From Clavelina lepadiformis (lineage: Eukaryota; Chordata; Ascidiacea; Aplousobranchia; Clavelinidae), in NCBI RefSeq assembly GCF_947623445.1, contig NC_135245.1, positions 5,153,501 to 5,217,500 on the forward strand: DNA of 64,000 nucleotides, read 5' to 3'. The position numbers were made by a program, and so were the translations under genes. This document shows, piece after piece, positions 26,242 through 45,987 of this stretch. The stretch's first letter is position 1. Each line of letters opens with the position of its first letter. The notes under the pieces are model-generated. The model was not told the DNA's origin. It did no database searches and worked only from the letters and a program-made list of their open reading frames with translations.

Positions 26242-26749
26242 ACGGTAAAACCCGAAATGTTATTCTACGATTACTATGGAACATACACAAAAGCAGGTAA
26301 GTAGTGCTGCACTCCAGAAAGGTGCACAGTGCACACATGTGTTTTTCGCATGTATGCATTTTGCTAATTCTTGTGTACACGACAACAACATTTCTACAAA
26401 TAAAACCCGATACAAAAATAAAGCCGTCTAAAGAGGCTGGCAAAGGAATATCTGTGTAAGTTTAAACAATTGGGAAAAGAATTCAATGTGTATGGATTGA
26501 TTAAACAAATACCAACAGACGGTTTGTGTGCAGAAAAATTCAAGGCAACGGTCTACGACCTTTAAAGCAGACATTTTCACTAAAAATATCCGCATGCTAG
26601 ACCATGCAAGGCGCATACTTTACAAGTCGAGCGGAATCAAGTTAAAAAAATTCGGCGCGGTAGCATTCTTCTGGGCGCCATGGTATGTTACAAAACAAAC
26701 GCTACACAAAGTGCATGCAGAAATGAATGGGTGTACAAAAGGTTTTCCG

Positions 26750-34362
<7,613 letters not shown>

Positions 34363-35919
34363 GACCTAATTAATATATGGGGAGTTTCAACCAAATTAAA
34401 CTAGGGATAAAACGTTCTTCGTAACTTGGGTCTACACTGCGCACAGGCTAACGGCGAACGCCGGAATAAGTAACTAGGCCTTATAGCGCCATAGAATTTG
34501 GCGCTTCTTTTTGTACCACAGCACACAATTTCTATGCTTAACAATTTCATTGAAAGAATGCGTAGTTAAAAAAGAATAGTTGAAATGATGGAAAAACGTG
34601 GAATCTAAAGTTTAGACTCTAAACTTTAATTTAAAATCGAATACTGGAGCTAAAGCATTAGTTATAAAAGACGTTTGCGAAAGAGTGCATAAAATCAAGC
34701 TAGTTTTCAGATAAATTTTCAGTGTAAACTTTTACATCCGATAAAGCAAGCATAAAGAAGCTTTTGTGGTGTATCAGCAGACTTTTTAGTCAGTTCTTAA
34801 CGACGAATTTGAATCCGAATTTGATTTTAATATTGAATACCAACGTAAATGGCCTAGGTCAGATTAGTTTTAGCAAAGAAAGTAAAACACAAAACCAGTG
34901 TCTTTCTTTTTGGGTTTAGAGGAAGTACAAAGCCAGAAAACCTACATCCATAGATATGTAATGAAAGGTGGTATATGGTACCTTAACCTGTAAGGTTTGC
35001 CCACTTCCTTACAAAGTCTGTTTACTTGTGTATATCTTAACAGTGAACTTTGATAGACTTCAGCAATAATGACACAGGAATGGCTACTGTATAATCTGAT
35101 TATATTTGAAGCTTCTTTGAACGAATACATCAAGATAGAACATTGTGACAGCTACATAATAAAGTCGACCACTTTCTAGGGTTAACTTCGTAGACTGTGA
35201 CGCAATGAATAGTTATATATGAAAGAATAACTCACGTCACGATTTATAACGATATACAGGAAGTCATGCATAGGCGACACGTAACGCAATGCTTTGCTTT
35301 GCCGATTTCCGTATTCTATGCGGCATTCGATTTTGCAAGCAATTTTATAAAATCATCACAGATACATATGAACCATAGATAGTCGAGTGATGTAGTAACC
35401 AAGTATATTTGCGTGAGTAGAAGGGTATGAAATCAAAACTTTTTGGATGACTGAGTATATGTTTACGCCTTTATCCTATGCTTCAAAACATCTTGAAACG
35501 CATTTGAATGAGATATATTCACAGTAATCCTACATTTAAATCAATTAATCTTTTATTTTTCGTCAAAAGCAAGGTGGGGACAAAAAATCAAGGCAGTTGT
35601 AGTTATTAGCATGCGCCAATGAGCGGAAAAAGTAACAAAGCCAAAAAAGCTTAAAACGTGCTCGAAATTAACTAAGGTAATAAATAATAATTGCTGATAA
35701 CAACTAGCATTTATACATATAGTAAACTTTATGAAACACTATGTCACGACTTTTAGTCCTAGTGTTTGTAGCTGAATAACATCTGGTTCATAGCTTACCA
35801 AAAAGAAAATATAATTTTATATAAGTTATAAATAGAAAATATAATTAATTCAAATTAAAGAAAAAGTAATACATTTTTTTGCATAAACGCTTCAATTTCA
35901 GTTTCTAAGTTATATGTCA
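34363..35919. other. Intergenic, upstream of ADSS
   Basis: This contains the ADSS promoter and 5' UTR, unmarked by an evident TATA box. A near-perfect palindrome (11-nt arms around one base) lies at 34606-34628. The remainder to the gypsy remnant is AT-rich without a recognisable feature. Confidence 0.5.
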
Positions 35920-37970
35920 TCTGCACAACTTGGACGACGTACTTTCCCGATTAATTGCAGGTGGCCTCAAACTTAAACCAGTTAAATGCAATTTGTTCAA
36001 AGAAGAAGTTAGATTCTTGGATCATGTGGTTTCAAAATCAAGTGTTTCCTGCGATCCGGAGAAAATCTCTGCGGTTTCCAATTAGCTTGCGCCCTCGTCG
36101 ATAAAGGATGTAAGGCAGTTTTTCGGACTCGCATCATACTATCGCAAGTTTGTCATAGATATTTACCAAAACTGCGCCTCCACAGAACGATTTGACCAAG
36201 CCTCAAAAACAGTTTTGCTGGAATGGTAAACGTTTACACTCATTCAACTTGTTGAAAGACGCACTCGTAACAAACCCGGTATTTAGATACCCGGACTTTA
36301 CGCGGCAGTTCATCCTCGATACAGATGTTTCAAATTTTTCGCTTGGCTGTGTTTTGTCACAGATTGAAGATGGTGATGAGCACCAATTTCCAATCCAATT
36401 TCAAACGCTAGTAGGTCCTTAAAAAAAGCAGAAAGAAATTATTCCACCACGAGGAAGGAACTCCTGGCAATTGTTTATGGGGTGCAGAATTTTCGTTATC
36501 TTAGCACACCTTTTCATCTTCGCACGGACCACGCTTCGTTACGGTGGCTGTGGACAGCAAAAGATACATAAGGTCAATGTGCGCGCTTGAAATATTGATT
36601 TTGATTTTAAATTATTACGTCGCTCTGAATCAAAGCACTCCAATCCAGATGCACTTAGTAGAAGGCCACAGAACAGCAAAAGAAGTGATTCTAATAGCGT
36701 CGAATTGAATGTTGACAAGTATCCGTTTGAAGTTGAAGAAAACTTTAAAATCGGTAAGACCTCGACGGAACGTGTTTTAAGTATTGATCTTCGGGAGGGG
36801 TTTGGTAGGACTCCTGATCAAATTTCACAAGCTCAAAAGTCCGACGAACATCTTTTCGTAGTACTAGGTTGGATAAGAGCCGACACAAGACCACCTTTTA
36901 AGAAAATTAAGAAATTGAGCAGTGAGGTTCGACATAACTGGTCTTTGTTTGGAGAGTTTTTTTAGTATACCAGTGCTTGTACCGCAGTCTGGAAGACACA
37001 TTGGCAGGAAAACGCCTTCAGTTACTGGTTCCTAAAGAAATGCGTCCGAGAGTCCTGAAAGAGTTATATGACGCATCACATGGAGGAGGACACATGGCCA
37101 CATGGGTGTTGATAGAACATCTGAAAGAGTTTCAACACGATTTTACTGGTCCCGCTGGAAAACGGATGTCCGTGAGAATTGTGAGCGTTGCACACTCGGT
37201 GATATACGTAAAGCTCCTTCTAGAACACCTAGAGCGCCCTTGGTACCCTCCGATGAGTTGGAGCCGATGCAAAGAATAGAGAGTGACGTCCTGGGAGGAC
37301 TTCCAGTGACACATTCAGGTAACCGTTACATACTGGTAGCCACTGACATGTAGGCTACACTAAATATATGCAGGCTTGGTCAATTGCATCATAGACAGCC
37401 CAAGAAACGGCATTTGTTGTCTATCATAACTGGATGACGATTCATGGTGTTCCGGAGCGTATTCACAGCGACCGAGGAGAAAACTTTGAGAGCCAGTTGT
37501 TTAAAGAGCTTATTGATTTTCTCGGCTGCAAAAAATCAAGAACCACAGCATACCACCCTTCTGGGAACGGAGCGGTTGAAAGGGCAAAGAGAACAATCCT
37601 TTTCATCATGCAGATTTATGTCCAGCGCGATCCACTATCCTGGGAAAAAGAGACAGGTGTTTTTCCACATTTCCTTCTGACAGGACGAGAATTGAAGTTA
37701 CCAGCAGATTTGATAACTGGACAGCCTTCAAGTCATCCATCATCGTCGGCAATGTTCGATTTACAAGACCGTATGCGGCTTGTTCACTAAGCCGCGGATA
37801 CAAGACTCGACCAACGTCGGCAATCCATGAAAGCACGTTACGACAAGTCGGTATTGAGACAAGCGGAGTTTCAAGTAGGAGACAAGGTCATGCTGCGAAA
37901 CACTGTCATATCAAAAGATGAAAAGCGAAAGTTAAGGGTACATTTTAACAGGCTAAAGCTAAGCAGTTAC
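35920..37970 (+). pseudogene. Degenerate Ty3/gypsy retrotransposon pol fragment
   Basis: Translation in shifting frames shows, in order, the C-terminal part of reverse transcriptase (FFGLASYYRKFV near 36120-36160), the RNase H start (FILDTDVSNFSLGCVLSQ, about 36309-36362) with its later HLRTDHASLRWL (about 36510), then the integrase zinc-binding region, and the integrase core (HSDRGENFESQLF, AYHPSGNGAVERAKRTI, about 37461-37595). Gag, protease and the reverse transcriptase active-site region are missing. An in-frame TAG sits at 36083-36085, with a frameshift near 36180 and further frame changes and stops through RNase H and integrase. No long terminal repeats were recognised on either side. 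It is a dead, 5'-truncated copy, in an intergenic position between ADSS and the METTL24-like gene. Confidence 0.92.
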
Positions 37971-39283
37971 CACAGTTTTAAGTATGATGGTATTTTATTT
38001 CGGATCCGTTTATATACGGCCTATTTTACAATAGCTATCAATCTCAAGTTTTTATTCCTTTTGTAGTGTTATTAGCATGAAGCGTGATTTGTAACTCACC
38101 GATGCTTTTTATTGTGTTTGTGTTATTGTGTTGGTATAGTCGTCATAAGTTTAAACTTCTTTTTTTAACAAGTCATTTTAAATTTGGTGTGGTGTAATTT
38201 TGTGTTTACATTAATTGCATAGAAATGCTGTACCTTGATTTTCGTTTGTTTTTATTGATGTGATAACAATTTCTGTCACTAGTGCACCATTTTGCTGTGT
38301 TTAAAGAATCGTTTTTGTACACCTTTTTTGTGGCCCACTATAGCATACGTAGTCGAAAAGGTTTCCTTCAAAATTCACAAATATATCTAGGTAACAAAAG
38401 TTATGGCGGTTGTTTCGTGATTATATTGTAGTTTGTCGTTGTATTTACCATATACTTACTCTATAGCCTGTTATGCTAATTGATGTTCAAACAATGCCAG
38501 AGCGAAATTTATTACGCTGTTTTACGTTTCATTTGTCATTTCGCAGTGTTGTCTGCCTCCGGGCGGATCGAAGCGCTTGTCGATTTGGCTGTGCCTTGTA
38601 TGTTGTTACAGCGAGTGAAGTTGACATCCTACCGATGCCTGTACTGCTGTGTAGACGAAGGTTTTTATCGTTAGTGAACTGCAGATCTCTTCGTACCAGC
38701 ACTAAGAAAAGGCCGTTAACAATTAAACGTTTTCGTACAACCATATATGTGCAAGGGTGGACATAATGAGATAGAGATAAGGTTCTAGACAACAGCTTGT
38801 GAGAACCAGCAGCATGACTTACGAAACATATTAGCTTTAGCCTCATTCAAGCACATTGTATTCAGGTTTTGTTTTTAGTTTCAAATCCAATGGAAATACT
38901 GAGAAAACTGTACTTATGTTTATTTTGCGGACTGACAGAAAATCAAGGCCGGACTTTGTCAGCCCATGGACTGACGGTCAAAGACAAATGTTGAAACGAT
39001 ACGGATAAATTCAATTCAAAGCAACATTTGCTTTTTAATTCTCATATTTACATATTTTGTTATTTAATTTTATTGTTTGACTTTGCAAAATTCAAACAAT
39101 GATTCGGATGCCAACGCCATGGATGTGTCGCTTTTGTGATCATTGGCACAATACATGTAATTGAAGCCTTTTCGAAAACTCTTCATTAACCGTTAAGCCA
39201 ATAATGCAAAAGCTCTTCTTCAAAGGAAAAAACTAAGGTTTGAGAGCTGTGCTGTTGAGCATAACCACAAGCTAGACGTAAAA
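37971..39283. other. Intergenic, between gypsy remnant and METTL24-like gene
   Basis: No LTR was found next to the pol fragment and no coding frame with family features. The overlapping ORFs at 38473-38846 on both strands look like chance. Confidence 0.45.
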
Positions 39284-42200
39284 ATGGTAACTAATCGTGA
39301 AATGTTTTACGGAGTTATAATTCTCACTGCAGTTTGTTTGCTGGGCATCGTCGTCATTTCTAATTGTAACCTAATGACATATGAAGATGATAAAGGTCTG
39401 TCATTTTGCATAATTTACTTAACACTTTGTCGACTAACCCAATATAATTATAAAAACTTAGTAAATACGTTAGTAATATCCACCCAGGTATATAAACGTC
39501 GTTGTTGTCGAACTTACATACAATGGAAAACAAGAAGTAAAATATACAACATCACTCTGTTTTTCTATAGATGAATCGCTTCAACTTGTGGTAAAAGATT
39601 ATCATTATAAGAAATTAACGGAACACGACTCGCCTGAAGAATCTTTGGAGACCATTTGGAATTACGTATACCAACGTCAGGTGAGAATTGACTTCTAGAA
39701 ATTTATTTGCAAATAAACGTGCAGTGTGGTCGTTTAATGTAGGGCCAATATTACAGTTTAGCTAAGGATAGAAATATAAAAGATAATATTCTTTTCAACT
39801 GCTGCGTTTACGTTTAAGGCAATTGTGTCCAAAGTGATGTAAATCTAAAATTTATTCAAACGAGCAAAGCGTGACGGACCCTATAAATGCACAGCAATAT
39901 AATAACAATACAGTCAACTCTCGATTTATCGGACTTCGATTTAACGGACTTCGGATTTAACGGACTCAATATGCGCAGATCTATGAGTAAAAGAATGTAC
40001 CAAAAGAACGGTTTTTATTGTTTTGGAATTCGCCAGGCTACTTGCGTGAATGCGTGAAACGATTAGAAAGCTGTCTCTCACAACGTCACAATACCAGCGT
40101 ATTGTGATCTATCAGCGTACTCTGTCAGCGTACTCTGTACTCTGTTAGCAAGAGCCTTCATTCGGTGCACCTTAGAATCAGTTGTTGTGTACTGTAAATG
40201 TACCTGTGTACTGTAGTCGCGCAGGCTATACAAAATACAAACAAGGAACGCATTTCATGTGTCTTTAAACTGCTACTGTGTTGTACTGTACAGTATTTGG
40301 TTTATTAAGCGTGAGCATCTGCGCAGTATAAACATGTTTGGTACGCGTAATACATCTCTCCATCAAAGTACTGTAGTGTTTTATCGTAGGCGTGTTTTCC
40401 AAGCAAAAGCTAGAATTTGCGGTGACAGATGGTCTACGACTCTACGCTATAGCAGAGTACTTGACTGTACACTGTACAGTAGTGGGAGTACGGTATTTTC
40501 GATTAACGGACTTTTTCCAGCAACGGACTGCTGCTGGTCCGCATTTGTCCGTTAAATCGAGGGTTGACTTATACCCAATTCATGAGTGGGAGCGGTTTCC
40601 TCAATGTGCTTATGTAACCAAGATTTTCCATAGCCAGGAGACTTCCTGCTTTTACGGCTAGTCAATTAGCTCCTTTTGCTTTTCTAACTTTTATTAGATT
40701 TTCTTTGATAAAAACAACCATCTTTCTTCTATCAAATCCAAACGTAGACTGACCCAACACTCGCCCAGCACTTCCCAGCCGAGCGCAACACCACACAAAT
40801 ACAGATTCCACCGTTGTCACGCAATGAGAAAATAAACGCGGGACGCTTAATACCAATTAGGCCCTAGGGGTAGCGATGTAAGACGTCATAAGAGATGACT
40901 AAAAACATGTGTACATATTAAATACCAGCATTTTTTTAAATACCAATTTAAATGTAGTACCATCACCACACCATAGAGTATAAACCACAAATTTTGCTTT
41001 ACGGTCATAAGTAATGCTAAACGTGCCACCTAACACTGTCATTTCTTTTATTTTCATTAGTTCTTAACAAATTGAAGATATTTATAGAAACAGACAAGTC
41101 CTGAACGTCTTGTTTTGCCGTGGCATTTGAATGCAAATGCACTTACTATTACAGTACGTGGAACTTTGTAGGTGCACTACTCACTAGTGAGGTCTCTGCT
41201 CGTGCATGGTGCCCAGTTGATAAACCCTGGATTACACGATCTAGTTTTAAACGATTAAACAGTAAATAGTTACGTTTGTTGAAAATAACAACTTATTGTA
41301 CGTTTCTGGCAGTCGGAATAAAGTATATTTGAATGAATATGAATATACCTAGTTAGGAATAACATTTTGGAGGACGTGATTCATGCAGATGTGTATAATT
41401 TTTTAGTACATTTGTAAAGAACATGAATACCTCGGCGGTAGACCGCTGGATAGGGATGGAGCATACGATCTTTGTCTTGAAGGAAGATTGTGGCCAATCA
41501 AGAAGAACCCCGATAGCAAATGCGTCTTGTATTCGTTTGGCGTTGGAGGTGACTTTACCTTCGATGACGAAATTGCCAATAAAGGCTGCGAAGTTCATTC
41601 GTTTGATCCAAGTAAGACTCGCGATGTTGATTAAAATTGTCAACAGTTTATTTGCGTAAATATTAAATTCTCATATGAATTCATGTGTGCCACTTTGAGA
41701 TGCAAAAATATAAATGTCACAACATATATATGAATTAAAGCAAATTTTGACAGCAATGCAGTTGGAAGATGGCTTTAAACGCGACAGCGGTGTTATTTTC
41801 CATCTTCTGGGAGTTTCCGATAAAGACAACGATCGGGATAGTAATGGATGGAAAATGCGCACAATAAGTATTAGAAGATGTTAATTTGGGGAGAAAGATC
41901 CCTCGGTTACCGTTAAAACAAAAAACCCTCCTGTTTATAGAAACCATCAAAAAGGAACTTGGACACAGTGATCAATTTATAGATTATCTTAAAGTGGATA
42001 CAGACGCACCAGACGGTGGAGGATTTGAAGACACGGTAATCTAAATTTCAGCTACTTACTTAAATTCTTACATCGTTTACTGTGTAGATAAACTATAAAG
42101 AAATAAATGAATGGCCATGCACATCATGGTATGAATTCAAATTTTACGTTATTGATGTGTTTCGTATTTTGTAACAAAGGTTGAATGACACTAAACATTT

Positions 42201-42884
42201 TTTAAAATATCTACACCGAAAATTTTTGTCTTTGTAAATCAAGCGAAGCATTGCGCAGTTAAATTTAAACTAAGGTCTCTACACCTGAATGTAAATTTTG
42301 AGAGCTATACTAAACGTTCTAATTTGAATTTATTCAATACTATAGTGCCTAAATAAGCGACTAAAACTCTTTCAGCACTATCAAGAATGTCGCAATTATT
42401 GAGATATATAAATGTTTGCGCTTCTATATATACTTCTTCTGTATAGTGGGGTTGATGTTTAAATATTTGCGCGTTTCAATAAACTTTTTTTCGGTCAATA
42501 TAATTACACTGCTGTTAGTTCGCTCAGAATAGATCACGACTCAACAAATGCCTTGTATATATGCAATAGGTCATGGAAGAAATGTTAGAGACCGGTTTGC
42601 ATAAATGCATCCGTCAATTTGCGATGGAGATTCACATGCCTGGACCTTTAACAAATCCAAAATGGCTTGCTCGATGCCAGAGAATTTACAACCAGCTTAC
42701 TTCCTTGTACGATCTTGGCTACAGGATATACAACACGACTGACAATGTCAGAGCTGCCCGAATTTTATTGAAGGATCCATCATACTCGCAAGCTCAGGCA
42801 AAACCAGGAATGCTTGAAGGTGGATCAACTATTTTATGGGAAGTGGCGATGGTGAACCTAAATGCTGAAAAATGTGACTTTTAA
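39284..42884 (+). CDS. METTL24: METTL24-like type II membrane methyltransferase-family protein
   Basis: Six exons: 39284-39395, 39571-39680, 41407-41611, 41754-41867, 41941-42035, 42570-42884; 316 residues, phases consistent. Residues 8-26 form one hydrophobic segment near the N-terminus, giving a signal-anchor (luminal domain) topology. The domain starts with LGGRPLDRDGAYDLCLEG, followed by VLYSFGVGGDFTFDDEIA and CEVHSFDP, the glycine-rich and acidic segments typical of the METTL24/methyltransferase-24-like family, then IDYLKVDTD, and FAMEIHMPG in the last exon, ending in LWEVAMVN. Members are presumed SAM-dependent methyltransferases, but substrate and activity are not established to my knowledge. 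Between exons 4 and 5 there is a 73-nt intron; ignoring it would create an apparent frameshift. A pogo-type MITE sits in intron 2. Orthology to METTL24 itself, as against a paralogous clade, is not certain. Confidence 0.88.
39911..40569. mobile_element. MITE, Tc1/mariner (pogo/Tigger-like), copy 2
   Basis: Starts CAGTCAACTCTCGATTTATC and ends with the imperfect complement TCGAGGGTTGACT, with TA on both sides (39909-10 and 40570-71). GATTTAACGGACT-like subterminal repeats occur at both ends. At 659 bp it encodes no transposase. Inside is a short tandem of the unit CAGCGTACTCTG near 40117-40145. It lies in intron 2 of the METTL24-like gene. The terminal sequence differs from the elements at 23481 and 50209, so it is a separate family. 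Confidence 0.85.
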
Positions 42885-44271
42885 GTTTTACCATATACAG
42901 AATTATTTGACATCCCAACATTCTGCATGTTATGAGTTTTTCAACAATTGCTTTCGATAATTCTAGGCAAACCGGCAACTTTTCCCCTCGGTAGAGGCGA
43001 TCCGCTTGTCTGGTAATTGAATGCCTTTGACTGTTCCAACATAAGTAATCAGTTAACATTATAACGTTTCGTAACCCTTTGGAAAGTTGCTGAGGACGTT
43101 GGGTAGATCGCTTCTAAATTCTTGCAAAAACGCTCAAAGCTCTTTCATAACCGGGGATAGAACTCTGACTGTTATACTCAAAGTTGAGGTGACATACAGC
43201 TGTTTGTCGTCGTTGTTTTGGTGTACCGAGCACGTTGTTTTGATACGCAGACAGTTTGTTTAGTCTTGTTGGTACCATATACGCTCTTTCTTGTATATAA
43301 TATTAGTTATATTTTGCTGTCGGCACAATTTTTCCTATATTTTAAATATTCTTAGACATTTTAGAAGATTTCAATCAATTGGCAGTCTGCATAAATTTTG
43401 CAAATGAGTTCCAAATTTCATTAAATTAATTTTCAGACAATCAACTGTCTTTTAAAAAAAAAGCATCAATTATAATACATTTTAAATTTTACACTGTATC
43501 CCAGACGTTTTTTTTTAAACCAACTTGTTCTGGGTGAGCAATGAGCATGCCCTTGATTCCCCTATTAGGATAAATAGCGAAACTCCCTGCGCTTGGGAAG
43601 AACTGCAACAAACCGTGCACGCCAGTCACTAAACATCTGGAATTCGACTTGGCACACGATCAGGCATCCGCTATGAATAAGGTTTGGTTTGTCAAAAAAT
43701 GTTATATAACCTATTTTCTTGAAAACACTTCTGTATATGCTAAATATGTAAAAATTTCACTAGAACCCTTGCAATAAAGTGAAAGCTCAACAAGAAATAC
43801 GGTTTTGACTTCTTCACAGGGACAGTTCGTACATAGGGGTTACAGCTCCTCGTGTTAATTTTGTCCAAGTCAAATAAAACAATCACTATAATATGTTTTC
43901 AGTTTTCAATTTTTGTTTTCAAGCTTTCAAAATTTTTTTAGGATTAAAGATAAAGGATGAAAGATTGGCGATTAGTTTAAAAGAGAAGATATGCCAAACG
44001 TTCATTTTAGTTTTGTAGGGCTATATTGAAGTTAGATTTAGATTAGAAAGTAACTTTCGGTTAAGTTTTAGTTACAGTACATCTTGAAACATTTAAGTTA
44101 AGCTAACTAAAGACTGTCAAAACTAACTTCGAACGTTAGAGTTTTTTTCAGTAAAATAATGTCAACCAAGTAAATAAGCGCTGATAAGCTAGAAGCAAAA
44201 ATTTGAAAATGCTGCAGATAAAGAAAATATTTATAGCCCGAACGTCATTTGCCATCAAAACCTATACAAGT

Positions 44272-44793
44272 AGAGGTGGGCAGTCGGTACTTCGAAAGTA
44301 CCGTCGGTAACGGTACCGATACTTGACAAAAATGTACCGACGGTTCCGGTATTCGGTACTATTTTAAAAGAGTAATTCGGTACTTTGTCGATACTCGGTA
44401 ACGGTACTTTTTGTGTAAAAGATGCTGCTGCAAATGCGATGTATGCTGCAATTATGCTCCTGTTAAAGGTTACTTCTGGTCAAAACATATGTGACGTTAA
44501 TAGCTTGCGATTTTACTTGACATTTCTAGAATAAAAACGATCAATACATGCTAAAATTAGTATTAAGGATTAATTAACATGTATTTTTGAAAACATACTA
44601 GTTAAAATTTTGAAATCATCGCGTGAAATGTACGAGTATACCGGGACCGACAGAAATTTCTTGAAAAAAGTATTGCGGTATAGAGATTCGATACTTTTTT
44701 TCAAAAGTATACCGACGGTACGGGTATGGGTACTGAAAAAGTACCGCGCTGGAGTAATTCGTTACTATAGTTCCGCGGTATTACCCACCTGTA
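44272..44793. mobile_element. Probable hAT-like non-autonomous element
   Basis: Ends are TAGAGGTGGGCA on the left and, read inward on the other strand, TACAGGTGGGTA on the right. The 8-bp flanks TATACAAG (44264-44271) and TCTGCAAG (44794-44801) match at six of eight positions, as an aged hAT target duplication would. The interior is full of CGGTAC/GTACCG repeats near both ends and has no transposase frame. Confidence 0.6.
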
Positions 44794-45148
44794 TCTGCAA
44801 GCGTCATGTCTTGGCTATATTAACCAAACTAAACCAAAAAACGATTTCAAAACATTATGAGATTATACAGGCAATTTTTTTAACAGCCTGCACTTAGCTA
44901 AACAACAATTTGTTCCTGTATTGAATTTATTCTTGTGGTAAATTGTGGGCACCAATATGTTTTACCTCCGTTTTGTTGTCAAATAGTCTTCAATAGAATA
45001 GATTACAACCTTAATTTAGCGCCTCAGATATGCTGCGCCAAAGGGCAGACGTTTGTCCTACATACATATACGCCTTTTTGCAATACGTTTTCTATAAAAC
45101 TTAAATTCTTCAGGGGTCACTTCCCAATAAAACGACAATTTTGCGCCG

Positions 45149-45420
45149 GCAACACAGTGATTGTTACCGTGTCGCACTCAATGCGTCATATTAAAAAAAG
45201 TAAAAATTTTCCGGTCCAATGCGCATGTGACGTCGATGTGGAGTAGTTCGTCGTTGCTTTGACGACAGCTGGTTCCAGGTCTAGGCTAAGTTGTAAATTT
45301 TGTGTGGGTTTGAATTTTTGTTTTTTTGGAGTATTTGTCATAAAATGTTAAGCTAAAAACTTGTTGTAAAGTTTAGGCAATTGTTATAGAAAACTGAGTA
45401 CATGGATTTTGTCCAAATTA
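45149..45420 (+). repeat. Diverged dispersed repeat, copy 2
   Basis: Collinear with about 32644-32930 over most of its length, in the same orientation; the strongest block is GTCCAATGCGCATGTGAC at about 45213-45230. Weaker similarity may continue to about 45530. See copy 1 for limits. Confidence 0.6.
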
Positions 45421-45879
45421 AGACTGTAGACAGACATAACCTAGGTCTTGTTGCAAGCCAAAATTCAGGGTAGGTTTATGATGTAATTTTGCGTTGGTAG
45501 CTTCTTGATTTAATGTACTTTGCATTGAAAAGCCTATCTCTTTGAATTGGGACATGACCCCTTCAGCGAAAAAGGCAAATGTGCTTAGGCGGCTGTCTTT
45601 GGTATAAGGAACGAGAAATATGATAAGCCGATTTCCAATGTATACTGTCTTATGTCACAGTGCGTTCATTTTATTGAAGAACAACTGTGAAAGTGTGCAT
45701 AGAATTAAAGCTTTAACTAACCATATTCTTTTTAAAGCGTCCTTTTTAATTGCTTTTTCTGTTTTAACGGAAAGCTGCTTTTTTCTGTGGAAACGAAAGC
45801 CGCATTAAAATTTATTTGGGAAGTAGTCAACAGTAGAGCATTGCAGGATCAGAAATGAGATGGTTTTTCTCTACAATCT

Positions 45880-45987
45880 ATGATAAATTCGCCGATGATG
45901 CCACCGTCCTACGATGAAGTCATAAAAACTCCAAGTCCCCTGCCTTTTTCCACCGACGTCTCGGCAATAATCAGGATTCAAACCTAG
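45880..45987 (+). CDS. Micro-ORF or first exon with PPxY motif
   Basis: A 35-codon frame starting ATG at 45880 encodes NSPMMPPSYDEVIKTPSPLP, then a short polar tail before TAG. PPSYDEV is the kind of WW-domain-binding (PPxY) segment found at the N-termini of LITAF-like proteins, scramblases and other small membrane proteins. It may be an unrecognised first exon: a weak donor (GTACGC) overlaps the stop at 45986. The nearest gene downstream is scramblase A, 3.1 kb away on the same strand, so an alternative N-terminal exon is possible. No continuation exon was proved. Confidence 0.35.
   Translation: MINSPMMPPSYDEVIKTPSPLPFSTDVSAIIRIQT

Larger units (their letters stand above)
19618..26749. other. 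Gene-poor region between receptor and ADSS
   Basis: Holds the receptor 3' UTR, the pogo-type MITE at 23481-24093, two doubtful ORFs at 25512-26107 and probably the ADSS 3' UTR at its right end. An AT-only palindromic patch lies near 22865-22905. Nothing else coding was recognised. Confidence 0.55.

Noticed and set aside
38473..38846. Overlapping ORFs of about 100 codons on both strands
   Set aside because: Neither shows a family motif, a partner exon or a preferred frame.
41868..41940. Frameshift or pseudogene signature in the METTL24-like gene
   Set aside because: A GT-AG intron of 73 nt restores both frame and family sequence, so no break is needed.
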